Assembly (NCBI GenBank): GCA_900546145.1
Contig: URBN01000004.1
Location: 74,309-138,308 of the forward strand
Source: an uncultured Desulfovibrio sp.
Lineage (GTDB): Bacteria > Desulfobacterota > Desulfovibrionia > Desulfovibrionales > Desulfovibrionaceae
Direction: 5' to 3'
Length of the DNA stretch: 64,000 nucleotides
Positions 50,755 through 58,851 of this stretch are shown here, piece after piece. Positions within the stretch are counted from its first letter, which is position 1. Each line of letters opens with the position of its first letter. The position numbers and the translations under genes are program-made. The notes under the pieces are model-generated. The model was given only the letters and a program-made list of their open reading frames with translations, did not search any database and was not told the origin of the DNA.

Positions 50755-51752
50755 TGAAAGAGCAGGAAAAAGACACTAGGAGCGTACCACCGCTCCTGGA
50801 ATTGAAGCTGGTCTCGCGTACCTTTACCGTCCGCGAGCACGCCTTCGGCGAAACGAGGGAACTCCGGGCAGTCTCAGGGGTTGATCTCAGTCTGAACCGT
50901 GGCGACTGTCTGGGGCTTGTGGGAGAGTCCGGCTGCGGCAAATCCACGCTTGGCAGGCTCGCCTGCGGCCTCATCCCGCCGACTTCCGGCCAGATCCTCT
51001 ACAAAGGAAAACCTCTGCCTCCGGCCGGACCGCATTCCTCTGTGGCGGGAAGACTCCAGATGGTTTTTCAGGATCCCTACTCCTCCCTGAATCCACGTCT
51101 GAGGGTGGGACGCTCCGTCTCCGAGGGACTGCTGGCCGCATGCTTTTCCAGGGAGCACCCGGAATACACCAGAGAGGCGGTCAGGGAACGCACTGCCGAG
51201 ATGTTTCGGCTGGTGGGACTTGCGGGCATGGAAAACCGCTATCCCCACGAATTTTCCGGAGGTCAGCGTCAGCGCATCGCTCTTGCCCGCGCGCTCATCA
51301 CCAATCCCGATCTCGTGGTCTGCGACGAGCCTGTTTCCGCTCTGGACGCATCCGTTCAGGCTCAGGTGCTCAACGCTATGCGCGACCTGCATGACCGCTT
51401 TGGGCAGAGTCTTCTTTTCATCACCCATAACCTGGCCGTAGTCGGCTTCATGTGCAGCCGCATTCTGGTCATGTATCTTGGCGAAATTGTCGAGGAACTC
51501 GGAAGGGATGAACTCGACGGCGCGAGACACCCCTATACCCAAGCCCTCTTTCAGGCCATGCCGGATCCCACACGTCTGCATGAGATGGCCGTGCCGCTTT
51601 CCGGAGAAATCCCCTCCCCGCTGGATCCTCCGCAGGGGTGCCGTTTTCATCCCCGCTGCCCCAGAGCGCAGAAGGTATGCAGCCTGGAGAAGCCGGAGTG
51701 GCATGACGTCGGCCCGGGACACCGTGTCAGATGCCATTTTGCCAGCCAGTAG
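50754..51752 (+). CDS. ABC transporter ATPase, oligopeptide/dipeptide (OppF/DppF) type
   Basis: A 332-residue ATPase: Walker A GESGCGKST, Q-loop QDPYSSLNPR, signature FSGGQRQRIALARAL, Walker B LVVCDEP, and the Opp/Dpp C-terminal Cys motif (CRFHPRCPRAQKVC) that holds an iron-sulfur cluster or zinc. Its permeases, binding protein and partner ATPase are not in the window; instead it is translationally coupled to cobT. The substrate is unknown. Confidence 0.9.
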   Translation: MKEQEKDTRSVPPLLELKLVSRTFTVREHAFGETRELRAVSGVDLSLNRGDCLGLVGESGCGKSTLGRLACGLIPPTSGQILYKGKPLPPAGPHSSVAGRLQMVFQDPYSSLNPRLRVGRSVSEGLLAACFSREHPEYTREAVRERTAEMFRLVGLAGMENRYPHEFSGGQRQRIALARALITNPDLVVCDEPVSALDASVQAQVLNAMRDLHDRFGQSLLFITHNLAVVGFMCSRILVMYLGEIVEELGRDELDGARHPYTQALFQAMPDPTRLHEMAVPLSGEIPSPLDPPQGCRFHPRCPRAQKVCSLEKPEWHDVGPGHRVRCHFASQ

Positions 51753-51761
51753 CCACTCAAT

Positions 51762-51807
51762 AAATGAAAGAGGCCGGGACAGACATCTGTCCCGGCCTCT
51801 TTCATTT
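51762..51807. terminator. Bidirectional terminator with 22-bp perfect stem
   Basis: Positions 51762-51783 (beginning AAATGAAAGAGGCC) pair perfectly with 51786-51807 (ending CCTCTTTCATTT). It separates the convergent ABC-ATPase and speA genes. Confidence 0.92.
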
Positions 51808-51823
51808 GCGAAGGTACCCCCCG

Positions 51824-53779
51824 CTAGCGTTCAAAATACGTGTAGCCGCGCAGACCGTCTTCGAACGTCTGAAGGAAGGAGAAACGCTGGCTCGGGGTGA
51901 TGCGCCCTTCACGCACAGCGCGTTCGGCTGCGCTGCGCAGGGACTCCAGAATATGTCTCGGATCGTACTCCACATAGGAAAGCACGTCGGCCACAGTATC
52001 GCCTTCCTGCTCGCGCACGAATTCGTAGGATCCATCGTCTTCGATACGAATGGAAACCACGTTGTTGTCACCGAGCAGATTATGAAGATCACCGAGCGTT
52101 TCCTGGTAGGCGCCCACAAGGAAAACGCCGAGATAATATTCCTCTCCGTCGCGCAACGGATGCAGTTCCAGGGTCTTTTTCAGGCCCTGCTGATCGATAA
52201 AGTGGGACACCTGACCATCGGAGTCGCAGGTGATATCGGCGATGATGCCCCGGCGGGAGGGATACTCCTTCAGCCTGTGGATGGGCATGATGGGGAAAAC
52301 CTGATCAATGGCCCAGCTGTCCGGGAGAGACTGAAAGATGCTGAAGTTGCCGTAATAGATATCGGCGAGATAGGCATCGATGTCCTGAAGATCGCGGGGT
52401 ACGGTCTTGAGCCCTTCTTTTTCTTCGGCAAGCTTCATCATGATTGCCCAGAAGAAACGCTCGGAAAGACAGCGCTGCCGCAGGTTGACCGATCCTGTTG
52501 CAAAGAGCTGGCGCATTTCATCGCGATAGTAAATGGCGTCGTTGAAGCATTCCTGAAGATTGCGGGGTGAAATGGTTTTGTACACCTCGCGGAGGTTCTC
52601 CACCGGTTCAGGGACATCCTTTGGAAGTTCTTCCGGAATCTGCCCAACTTCAAGGCGGCTCACATCAAGAATATTGAAGAGCAGAATGGAATAGTAAGCT
52701 ACCGTAGCACGGCCGGATTCCGTGACAATATTCGGATGCGGTACATTTTCCTCATCGAGCGTTGACATGATGGCTTCCACAATGTCGGCGCTGTACTCAT
52801 CAATGGTGTAGTTGCGCGAGGCAAAATAATTGGTGTGTGAACCATCGTAGTCCACGGCCAGACCGCCGCCAAGATCAAGGTAGCCCATGGGAGCCCCCTC
52901 CTGGACAAGGCCCACGTAGAAACGCGCGCCTTCCATAGCTCCACGGCGGATGTCGCGGATATTGGAGACCTGGGAACCGAGATGGTAGTGGAGAAGGCGC
53001 AGACAGTCGAGCATGTCGCATTCCTTCAGCTTGTCCACTACGTCCACGATTTCTTCGGGCGAGAGGCCAAAGACGGAACGTTCGCCGCCGGATTCGGCCC
53101 AGTGACCGCTGGCCTTGGTCGAAAGCTTGCAGCGCACGCCGAGATTCGGGCGCAGTCCAAGAATACGGGCGCGCTCCAGCAGCGTATCAAGCTCTCCGGC
53201 ATTTTCCAGAACGAAAAAGACATTCAGCCCGATGCGCTGGGCCTGCAGGCCGAGATCAATGAATTCGCCGTCTTTATACCCGTTGCAGATGAGACAGGCT
53301 TCCGGATCGTGCAGCAGAGATACGGCGGCAATCAGTTCCGCCTTGGACCCCACTTCCAGGCCGTGATGATAATTTGAGCCGAACTGGGCAATCTCTTCGA
53401 TGACCTGCTGCTGCTGATTCACCTTTATGGGGAAAACGCCCCTGTAGCTGCCTTTGTAACCGAGACTCTTAATGGCTTTGCGGAAGGACTCGTGCAGATT
53501 GGATATCTGCGTATCCAGTATATTTTCCACACGCAGCAGGCAGGGAAGTTCGTATCCGCGTTCCCGTATGCCGCCGATGATTTCCGGTATCGGCACCCGC
53601 GGGCCTTCCGGGCCCTTGGGACAGATCACCACTTCTCCCGCGTCCGAAACATCGAAGAAACCGGCTCCCCAGCTGTGAATGCCGTACAGTTCGGCCGAAT
53701 CCTCTACACGCCAGGGCTGCAGCGTATGATTTTTCGTCAAATCCTTCCCCCCAGAAAAACGTAGGCTGCCTCCGGACAT
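51824..53779 (-). CDS. speA: Biosynthetic arginine decarboxylase
   Basis: A PLP-dependent fold-III decarboxylase of 638-651 residues that makes agmatine for polyamine synthesis. Visible are the PLP Lys region FPIKVNQQQQVIEEI, HYHLGSQVSNI, DLGGGLAVDYDG, and the C-terminal substrate Cys in ADITCDSDGQV. The N-terminus is uncertain: the ATG at 53779 lacks a ribosome site, while a TTG at 53740 sits just after GGGGGGAAGG, so initiation there is possible. Confidence 0.94.
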   Translation of the reverse strand: MSGGSLRFSGGKDLTKNHTLQPWRVEDSAELYGIHSWGAGFFDVSDAGEVVICPKGPEGPRVPIPEIIGGIRERGYELPCLLRVENILDTQISNLHESFRKAIKSLGYKGSYRGVFPIKVNQQQQVIEEIAQFGSNYHHGLEVGSKAELIAAVSLLHDPEACLICNGYKDGEFIDLGLQAQRIGLNVFFVLENAGELDTLLERARILGLRPNLGVRCKLSTKASGHWAESGGERSVFGLSPEEIVDVVDKLKECDMLDCLRLLHYHLGSQVSNIRDIRRGAMEGARFYVGLVQEGAPMGYLDLGGGLAVDYDGSHTNYFASRNYTIDEYSADIVEAIMSTLDEENVPHPNIVTESGRATVAYYSILLFNILDVSRLEVGQIPEELPKDVPEPVENLREVYKTISPRNLQECFNDAIYYRDEMRQLFATGSVNLRQRCLSERFFWAIMMKLAEEKEGLKTVPRDLQDIDAYLADIYYGNFSIFQSLPDSWAIDQVFPIMPIHRLKEYPSRRGIIADITCDSDGQVSHFIDQQGLKKTLELHPLRDGEEYYLGVFLVGAYQETLGDLHNLLGDNNVVSIRIEDDGSYEFVREQEGDTVADVLSYVEYDPRHILESLRSAAERAVREGRITPSQRFSFLQTFEDGLRGYTYFER

Positions 53780-54156
53780 GACTTCAGGCAGGAGAGCCGT
53801 CGGTCCGGCGGCGGGCGGAACGCATATGTCCGCATCTATAACGGGTACTGAAATCTCCGCACCAAAGCCCCGGGCAGACGGCCCGGAGGCACGCGGAAAA
53901 GCACTGCCATTGAACTAGGTTTTAGTGTGCTGAAAAGGGACACATGTCAAGTTCGTTCCAACCGTGCGCAGGCCCTGTCACACAAATGTCTGAAACAGCA
54001 GCAGGCTTGCGCTGTTTTCCTCTGTCTGTTACTCCCAACTGAGGTATGGCGAGCCGCACGGCAATGCGTGCCTGCCCCGGCCTGATGCCGCAGCCGCCGG
54101 CTCCTGCATTCTGCGAAGCTTTCAACGCTTCCGCGCATACCTGAAGGAGTTTTTGC
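53780..54156. other. Intergenic stretch between speA and purH
   Basis: Divergent promoters for speA and purH must lie here. No coding frame with family features, no recognised riboswitch and no strong terminator hairpin was found. A GC-rich inverted repeat (GGGC/GCCC around 53872-53888) is the only notable structure. Confidence 0.45.
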
Positions 54157-54747
54157 ATGGATCTGCTTCCCATTCACAGAGCGATACTCAGCGTCACGGA
54201 CAAAACCGGTCTCGTCGAATTCGCGAAATTCCTCGTCGATAATGGCGTGGAACTCGTTTCCACCGGCGGCACCATGAAATGTCTCAAAGAAGGCGGCCTT
54301 CCGGTAAAGGCTGTGAGTGACGTCACCGGTTTCCCCGAAATTCTCGGAGGACGCGTCAAAACCCTGCATCCCATGATTCACGGCGGCATTCTGTGCAACA
54401 AGGATCTGCCGGAACAGCTCGAGACCGTGAAGAAAATGGGGATCACCCCCGTGGATCTCGTCTGCGTCAACCTTTACAATTTTGCCGGCGCCGTCAGCCG
54501 TCATCTTTCCCTTGAACAGGCGGTTGAGGAAATCGACATCGGCGGCCCCTGCATGCTCCGCGCCGCGGCCAAGAACTACCATTCCGTCCTCGTTGTGCCA
54601 GGTGTTGAGTGGTATGAACCTGCCATGGAAGATCTCAAAGAGCACAACATGTGTTCTTCCCTTGAATTCAGGCAGCTCATGGCTTCCCGTACCTTCGACG
54701 CCACTTCCCGCTACGACGCTCTGATTACGTCCTACATCAGGCCTTAG
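54157..54747 (+). CDS. purH: IMP cyclohydrolase (PurH N-terminal domain only)
   Basis: A 196-residue protein equal to the MGS-like cyclohydrolase half of bifunctional PurH (LSVTDKTGLVEFAKFL, STGGTMKCL, GGRVKTLHPMIHGGIL, DIGGPCMLRAAAKNY). It closes FAICAR to IMP. The AICAR transformylase domain, about 320 further residues, is absent, so another protein must provide that step. Desulfovibrio relatives are thought to have the same split. GGAG precedes the ATG. hflX follows 11 bases downstream. Confidence 0.9.
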   Translation: MDLLPIHRAILSVTDKTGLVEFAKFLVDNGVELVSTGGTMKCLKEGGLPVKAVSDVTGFPEILGGRVKTLHPMIHGGILCNKDLPEQLETVKKMGITPVDLVCVNLYNFAGAVSRHLSLEQAVEEIDIGGPCMLRAAAKNYHSVLVVPGVEWYEPAMEDLKEHNMCSSLEFRQLMASRTFDATSRYDALITSYIRP

Positions 54748-54758
54748 GGGGCAGAGCC

Positions 54759-56450
54759 ATTTCTCACATTGACGGAAATCTTCAGGGACTGAAACCCAGC
54801 CAGCTCAAAGCCCTTGACCGGCTGTCCAAGCGCAAGTTCCCTGAACATGAAGTATATACCGTAGAGCAGGCGAGAGAAATCTCCCTGCTCTCGCGGTCTC
54901 TGGGACGTCAGATCGGCCTGCTCATTGACCGCCGCGGGCGTGTGTCCATGGTCATTGTGGGCAAACCTGACAGCATCTACATTCCCGAACTGCCACATTC
55001 CCGTACCGGCGCCACGCGGCTGCGCGGTCTGCGCCTCCTGCACACGCACCTCACGCCCGATCTGCTCAGCGAGGAAGATCTCATGGATATGCTCTTCCTG
55101 CGCCTCGACTGCGTGATCGCCCTCACCGTGAATCCTCTCGGCGACCCGGTGCAGTGGCAGGGAGGACATCTCATGCCCCAGAAGGCGTCAGTACCCTACA
55201 TGGTTGATCCTCCGAAACCCTGGGATCAGACGGAAACGGATCTCATGGGAACAGCTCTGGCCCTGGAAGAGGAACTCAGCCGACAGGACAGCACCCGCGA
55301 GTCTCAGGCCCGGGCACGCGCCGTGGTCGTCTCCGTGTCTCCTGAACCCAGGACCATACAGGACCGCAATCTGGACGAGCTTTCGGAGCTCTGCAGCACG
55401 GCCGGCATCGCGGTCTGCGGACGCATGATTCAGCGTGTGCGCCAGGTCAACCCGAAGCTTATACTCGGGCGCGGCAAAATGGCCGAACTCGAGGTTACAG
55501 CTCTCATGGGCAATGCTGACACCCTCGTTTTCGACGGGGAGCTCTCGCCCTCCCAACTTCACAACCTGGCCGATGTCACGGAGCGCAAGGTCATCGACCG
55601 CACACAGCTCATTCTGGACATCTTCGCAGAGCACGCTGTCAGCAAGGCCGGCAAACTTCAGGTGGAACTGGCACAACTCAAATACGCCATGCCGCGGCTC
55701 TCCGGGAAAAACCGCTCCATGGACCGCCTGCTTGGCGGCATCGGCGGAAAAGGCCTCGGCGAAACCAAGCTGGAGCTGGACAGACGGCGTTTCCGCGAAC
55801 GCATGGCCCGTCTTAACAGGGAGCTGCGCGATCTGCGCAGGCAGCGCTCCTTCACGCGCACCAACCGCTCACGCAGCGGCGTTCCCCTGGCTGCCCTCGT
55901 CGGCTACACCAATGCAGGGAAATCCACGCTGCTGAACACCATGACCCAGTCGCACGTGCTCACGGCCAACAAGCTTTTCGCCACACTGGACACAACCACG
56001 CGCCGTATGCGCTTTCCCCAGGAAAAAGAACTTATCGTGGCCGACACGGTAGGCTTCATCCGCAATCTGCCGAAGGAGCTCATGGAAGCCTTTCAGGCTA
56101 CTCTTGAGGAACTGGAAGCCGCAGATCTTCTTGTTCACGTGGCCGACGCATCACAGACCGGACTCCTGCAGCAGATTGAGGCCGTGGAAAATACGCTTCA
56201 TGAACTTGGACTGGAACGCATTCCGAGAATCCTCGTGCTGAACAAATGGGATCTTCTCAGCACGGCCCAGAGAGCGGCTCTCGGCGACATGCTCCCCGAC
56301 GCCCTTCACGTCTCTGCGGCAACAGGAGAAGGCCTCGACAATCTTCTTTCAGCCATAGAACGACGCCTGCTTCAGGGGACGGAACCGGTGGACAAAGATC
56401 AGGATCACGCCTTTGACAGCTTTCCCGATATCACGGCGCCTATTCAGTGA
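54759..56450 (+). CDS. hflX: GTPase HflX, apparently initiated at ATT
   Basis: A 563-residue ribosome-associated GTPase. The N-terminal extension (GNLQGLKPSQLKALDRL) precedes the HflX domain (EHAVSKAGKLQVELAQLKYA, GGIGGKGLGETKLELDRR) and the G domain (G1 GYTNAGKST, G3 DTVGFI, G4 NKWD). Conserved coding runs up to 54759 with no ATG, GTG or TTG before Val/Met codons well inside the family N-terminus. An ATT at 54759 lies 7 bases after AGGGGG, so rare ATT initiation is the simplest reading. The first ATG (54942) would remove about 60 conserved-looking residues. Confidence 0.88.
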   Translation: MSHIDGNLQGLKPSQLKALDRLSKRKFPEHEVYTVEQAREISLLSRSLGRQIGLLIDRRGRVSMVIVGKPDSIYIPELPHSRTGATRLRGLRLLHTHLTPDLLSEEDLMDMLFLRLDCVIALTVNPLGDPVQWQGGHLMPQKASVPYMVDPPKPWDQTETDLMGTALALEEELSRQDSTRESQARARAVVVSVSPEPRTIQDRNLDELSELCSTAGIAVCGRMIQRVRQVNPKLILGRGKMAELEVTALMGNADTLVFDGELSPSQLHNLADVTERKVIDRTQLILDIFAEHAVSKAGKLQVELAQLKYAMPRLSGKNRSMDRLLGGIGGKGLGETKLELDRRRFRERMARLNRELRDLRRQRSFTRTNRSRSGVPLAALVGYTNAGKSTLLNTMTQSHVLTANKLFATLDTTTRRMRFPQEKELIVADTVGFIRNLPKELMEAFQATLEELEAADLLVHVADASQTGLLQQIEAVENTLHELGLERIPRILVLNKWDLLSTAQRAALGDMLPDALHVSAATGEGLDNLLSAIERRLLQGTEPVDKDQDHAFDSFPDITAPIQ

Positions 56451-56499
56451 GTCAATTACCCCCGCCTATAAAGGCGTGAGTCTTCTGGACGAGATGAAT

Positions 56500-56544
56500 A
56501 AAAAAGGCGGCCGTTCCCTCTTTGAGGAGACGGCCGCCTTTTTT
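56500..56544. terminator. Bidirectional terminator
   Basis: AAAAAAGGCGGCCGT (56500-56514) pairs with ACGGCCGCCTTTTTT (56530-56544), between the convergent hflX and TPR-protein genes. Confidence 0.92.
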
Positions 56545-56557
56545 CTGACAGAAAGAT

Positions 56558-57190
56558 TTAGGCCTTCGCCTTGGCCTCGACTTCCTTCTTAAATTCGTCC
56601 TGCACTTCAAAACCGCCTTCCTCAGCCTTTTTCAGGGCTTCAGCGGCTTCCTGGAAACGCTCCTGTTCAAAAAGAGCAAGCGCAAGGTTGTTCCATGCAG
56701 GGGCAAAAGCAGGCTCGTCCTTGAGCAGCTCGCGGCAGGCTTTTTCACTTTCCTGATAGTCCCCTTTCATAAAATGAGCGGTAGCGAGTTCGTTACGGGC
56801 CTGGATGAATTTGGGATCCCACTTAAGGGCCTTGGACAGATGGGCCAGAGCCTTGTCAGGATCGCGGCGCTGCAGATGAACAAAAGCGATGTTGCTCTCG
56901 GCGATGGCGAACTTGGGACGGCAGGCGGAAGCCTCCTCATTGTAGCGCAGGCATCCCTCGAGGTCGCCGCGCTGCAGGCAGATACCGCCAAGCTGCACCA
57001 TGGCTTCGGCCATGTGCACGGACTCACGCAGTGCTTCGCGGAACTCGGACTCAGCGCCCACAAAGTCACGCTTGGAAAGCAGGGCGAGACCCAGGTTGTA
57101 ATGATGGGAAGCGCAACGGCCATCAGTGTCAGCAATGGCTGCCTTCAGATCTTTGATATATTCGTCGATGTTGTCGTACTTTTCTTTCAT
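56558..57190 (-). CDS. TPR-repeat protein
   Basis: A 210-residue soluble protein made of about five tetratricopeptide repeats (e.g. YNLGLALLSKRDFVGAESEF, FVHLQRRDPDKALAHLSKAL, ARNELATAHFMKGDYQESE), a protein-protein interaction scaffold. It is the last gene of a run with the 145-residue protein and the Cys-cluster protein on the same strand. Confidence 0.88.
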   Translation of the reverse strand: MKEKYDNIDEYIKDLKAAIADTDGRCASHHYNLGLALLSKRDFVGAESEFREALRESVHMAEAMVQLGGICLQRGDLEGCLRYNEEASACRPKFAIAESNIAFVHLQRRDPDKALAHLSKALKWDPKFIQARNELATAHFMKGDYQESEKACRELLKDEPAFAPAWNNLALALFEQERFQEAAEALKKAEEGGFEVQDEFKKEVEAKAKA

Positions 57191-57226
57191 GTCGTTCTCC
57201 TGTGCCCCGCTTTCCGGCGGGGTCCT

Positions 57227-57664
57227 TTAGTCGGCTTGGCGGGAAGGCATCTGCGGAATACTCTGCACCATGTGCCCCTCCCGTTTGAGGAGGTCGGCGT
57301 ACCAGAGGCAGAAATCGAAAGTACCCAGCATGGTCTCGTCATGATTGACGATGCCAAGGGCAGCCTTGAGAGCCCCCTGGGCATACTCATTGCTGTACTT
57401 GTCGGAGTTGGCCATGGCCTGCAGGAATTCACGCACGAGCTGCTGCGTAGTGCGCTTGGTCACGTCCTGGCGGATATCAAGAGGATCGTTGGGTTTCTGG
57501 AAGGGATCCCACTTGTCGTACCCGATGCGGTCGACCCATTTGCGCCCTCTGGGCTTCAGACTTTCATACATCTGACGCTTGCTGGCTTCTTCCTCGGGAG
57601 TCAGTTCCTGCGGCTGACCGTCGCGGAACATGGAAGCATGCATATCGGAAAGGAAATTGGACAT
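57227..57664 (-). CDS. Conserved small soluble protein, unknown function
   Basis: A 145-residue charged, helical protein (LTPEEEASKRQMYESLKPRG ... WVDRIGYDKWDPFQKPNDPL) without signal or TM segment. No named family is recognised. It lies between the Cys-cluster and TPR genes with gaps of 29 and 36 bases, an arrangement suggesting a shared operon. No cysteine cluster or catalytic motif is visible. Confidence 0.72.
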   Translation of the reverse strand: MSNFLSDMHASMFRDGQPQELTPEEEASKRQMYESLKPRGRKWVDRIGYDKWDPFQKPNDPLDIRQDVTKRTTQQLVREFLQAMANSDKYSNEYAQGALKAALGIVNHDETMLGTFDFCLWYADLLKREGHMVQSIPQMPSRQAD

Positions 57665-57693
57665 TTCAACTCCTCTGAATCCTGCCCGTCCTT

Positions 57694-58365
57694 CTAGTCC
57701 TCAGGCTTGGCCGGCCCTATACCCAGGAAGGATTCATCAAAATTCGTCAGAAGAGCCATGGACAGAGGCATGTATACTTCGTGCAGTTTGTCAAAGCGGC
57801 TCTGGACCCCCCTTTCAATAGCAAGGCTCATATCCTGAAGAGCGTTCTGGATCTTGTCGAGCTTGACTGTGGGATACTTCATGCCCTCCTTGAAGCCGGA
57901 AAAGCCGCAGACATGCCCCTGATTGCCGATCACTGTGGGAATGCCATAGAGGCGGCAGGTTATCGGGCGGGCGTCGTAGAGTTCACAGAGTCCGTCATCG
58001 CCAAGGAGAGGGCAGCGCATGCGCATGGTGGCGGCATCGTTCATGATGGTCATGGTATCGATGCCCTTCTTTTCCTCATGGAAGAGGTCTCTCTTCATAC
58101 GCGTGAGCTGACGATCCGCTCTATCGGCCCGGGTAAGGATCTCCGAACGCTTCGGGCCGTAATCAAAAGCCTTGATGAAGGCGTGATTGATATACATGGC
58201 CTCCACGAGAGAGAGATCAAAAAGAGCGTTGCAGCAGTCGCTGCAGCCCTTATGGCAGGTCACGCATTCAGGGCCCTGGCTTTTTGCCACCTGAGCGAAA
58301 ATGAGGTCTGCCTGATCGCGGAGGCGTTCATACGCTGAAAAAATAGACGAAAGATCTGGAATCAT
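57694..58365 (-). CDS. YkgJ-family cysteine-cluster protein
   Basis: A 223-residue protein with the zinc/iron-chelating cysteine cluster C-x2-C-x3-C-x2-CC (CVTCHKGCSDCC, about 36-47) and the later CPLLGDDGLCELYDARPITCRLYGIP. Family members probably bind a metal or Fe-S cluster, and some relate to flagellar or maturation functions, but the role here is unknown. It heads the operon with the 145-residue and TPR proteins. Confidence 0.85.
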   Translation of the reverse strand: MIPDLSSIFSAYERLRDQADLIFAQVAKSQGPECVTCHKGCSDCCNALFDLSLVEAMYINHAFIKAFDYGPKRSEILTRADRADRQLTRMKRDLFHEEKKGIDTMTIMNDAATMRMRCPLLGDDGLCELYDARPITCRLYGIPTVIGNQGHVCGFSGFKEGMKYPTVKLDKIQNALQDMSLAIERGVQSRFDKLHEVYMPLSMALLTNFDESFLGIGPAKPED

Positions 58366-58417
58366 AGTGTCATTACCTTAGCGGGAATGGAAGAAAACTG
58401 AAAAAAGGTCTTCTGGC

Positions 58418-58461
58418 AAAAAGTGCCGCCAGACGCTTTGAAAACGCCGGACGGCACTTTT
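58418..58461 (-). terminator. Terminator of the ferredoxin gene
   Basis: AAAAAGTGCCG (58418-58428) pairs with CGGCACTTTT (58452-58461), directly 3' of the minus-strand ferredoxin gene, with a short T run. Confidence 0.8.
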
Positions 58462-58488
58462 CTAAAAAAGGGGGGAAACCCCTCTCAA

Positions 58489-58677
58489 CTAATTTTCAGT
58501 GATGGTGATGGCGCTCTGCTGGCAGACTTCCACGCAGGATTCACAGCCGAGGCATTCCTCAGCGTTCACCGGGTTGGATTTGCCGTCCTGAAGTTCGTAA
58601 ACTTCAGCGGGGCAGACATCGACACATTCGCCGCAACCGACGCACTTGTCCTGATCGACAGTCGGAGTGTAAGCCAT
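58489..58677 (-). CDS. 2[4Fe-4S] ferredoxin
   Basis: A 62-residue ferredoxin with two CxxCxxCxxxC(P) cluster motifs (CVGCGECVDVCP and CLGCESCVEVCQ). The second motif has Gln in place of the usual Pro after the last Cys. It is a low-potential electron carrier for anaerobic metabolism and could supply radical-SAM activases such as CutD. AGGAGG precedes the ATG. It is transcribed alone. Confidence 0.93.
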   Translation of the reverse strand: MAYTPTVDQDKCVGCGECVDVCPAEVYELQDGKSNPVNAEECLGCESCVEVCQQSAITITEN

Positions 58678-58851
58678 AGTTTGTTCCTCCTAAGGTATTG
58701 ACACCTTACCTGTTTTTGACGGCTGAAACCGTTTCATCTGTAGTACATACCAAGTATGCCTGTGTCAAGCAAAGCCTGAAAACACAGGCGCTCCTGCCAT
58801 GCCTCCTGAGAGGCTGAAAATCCTGGAAAGCTGGGATGTTCCGGTCCATCT

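Noticed and set aside
53780..54156. ZTP (pfl) riboswitch upstream of purH
   Set aside because: The conserved aptamer blocks were looked for and not found.
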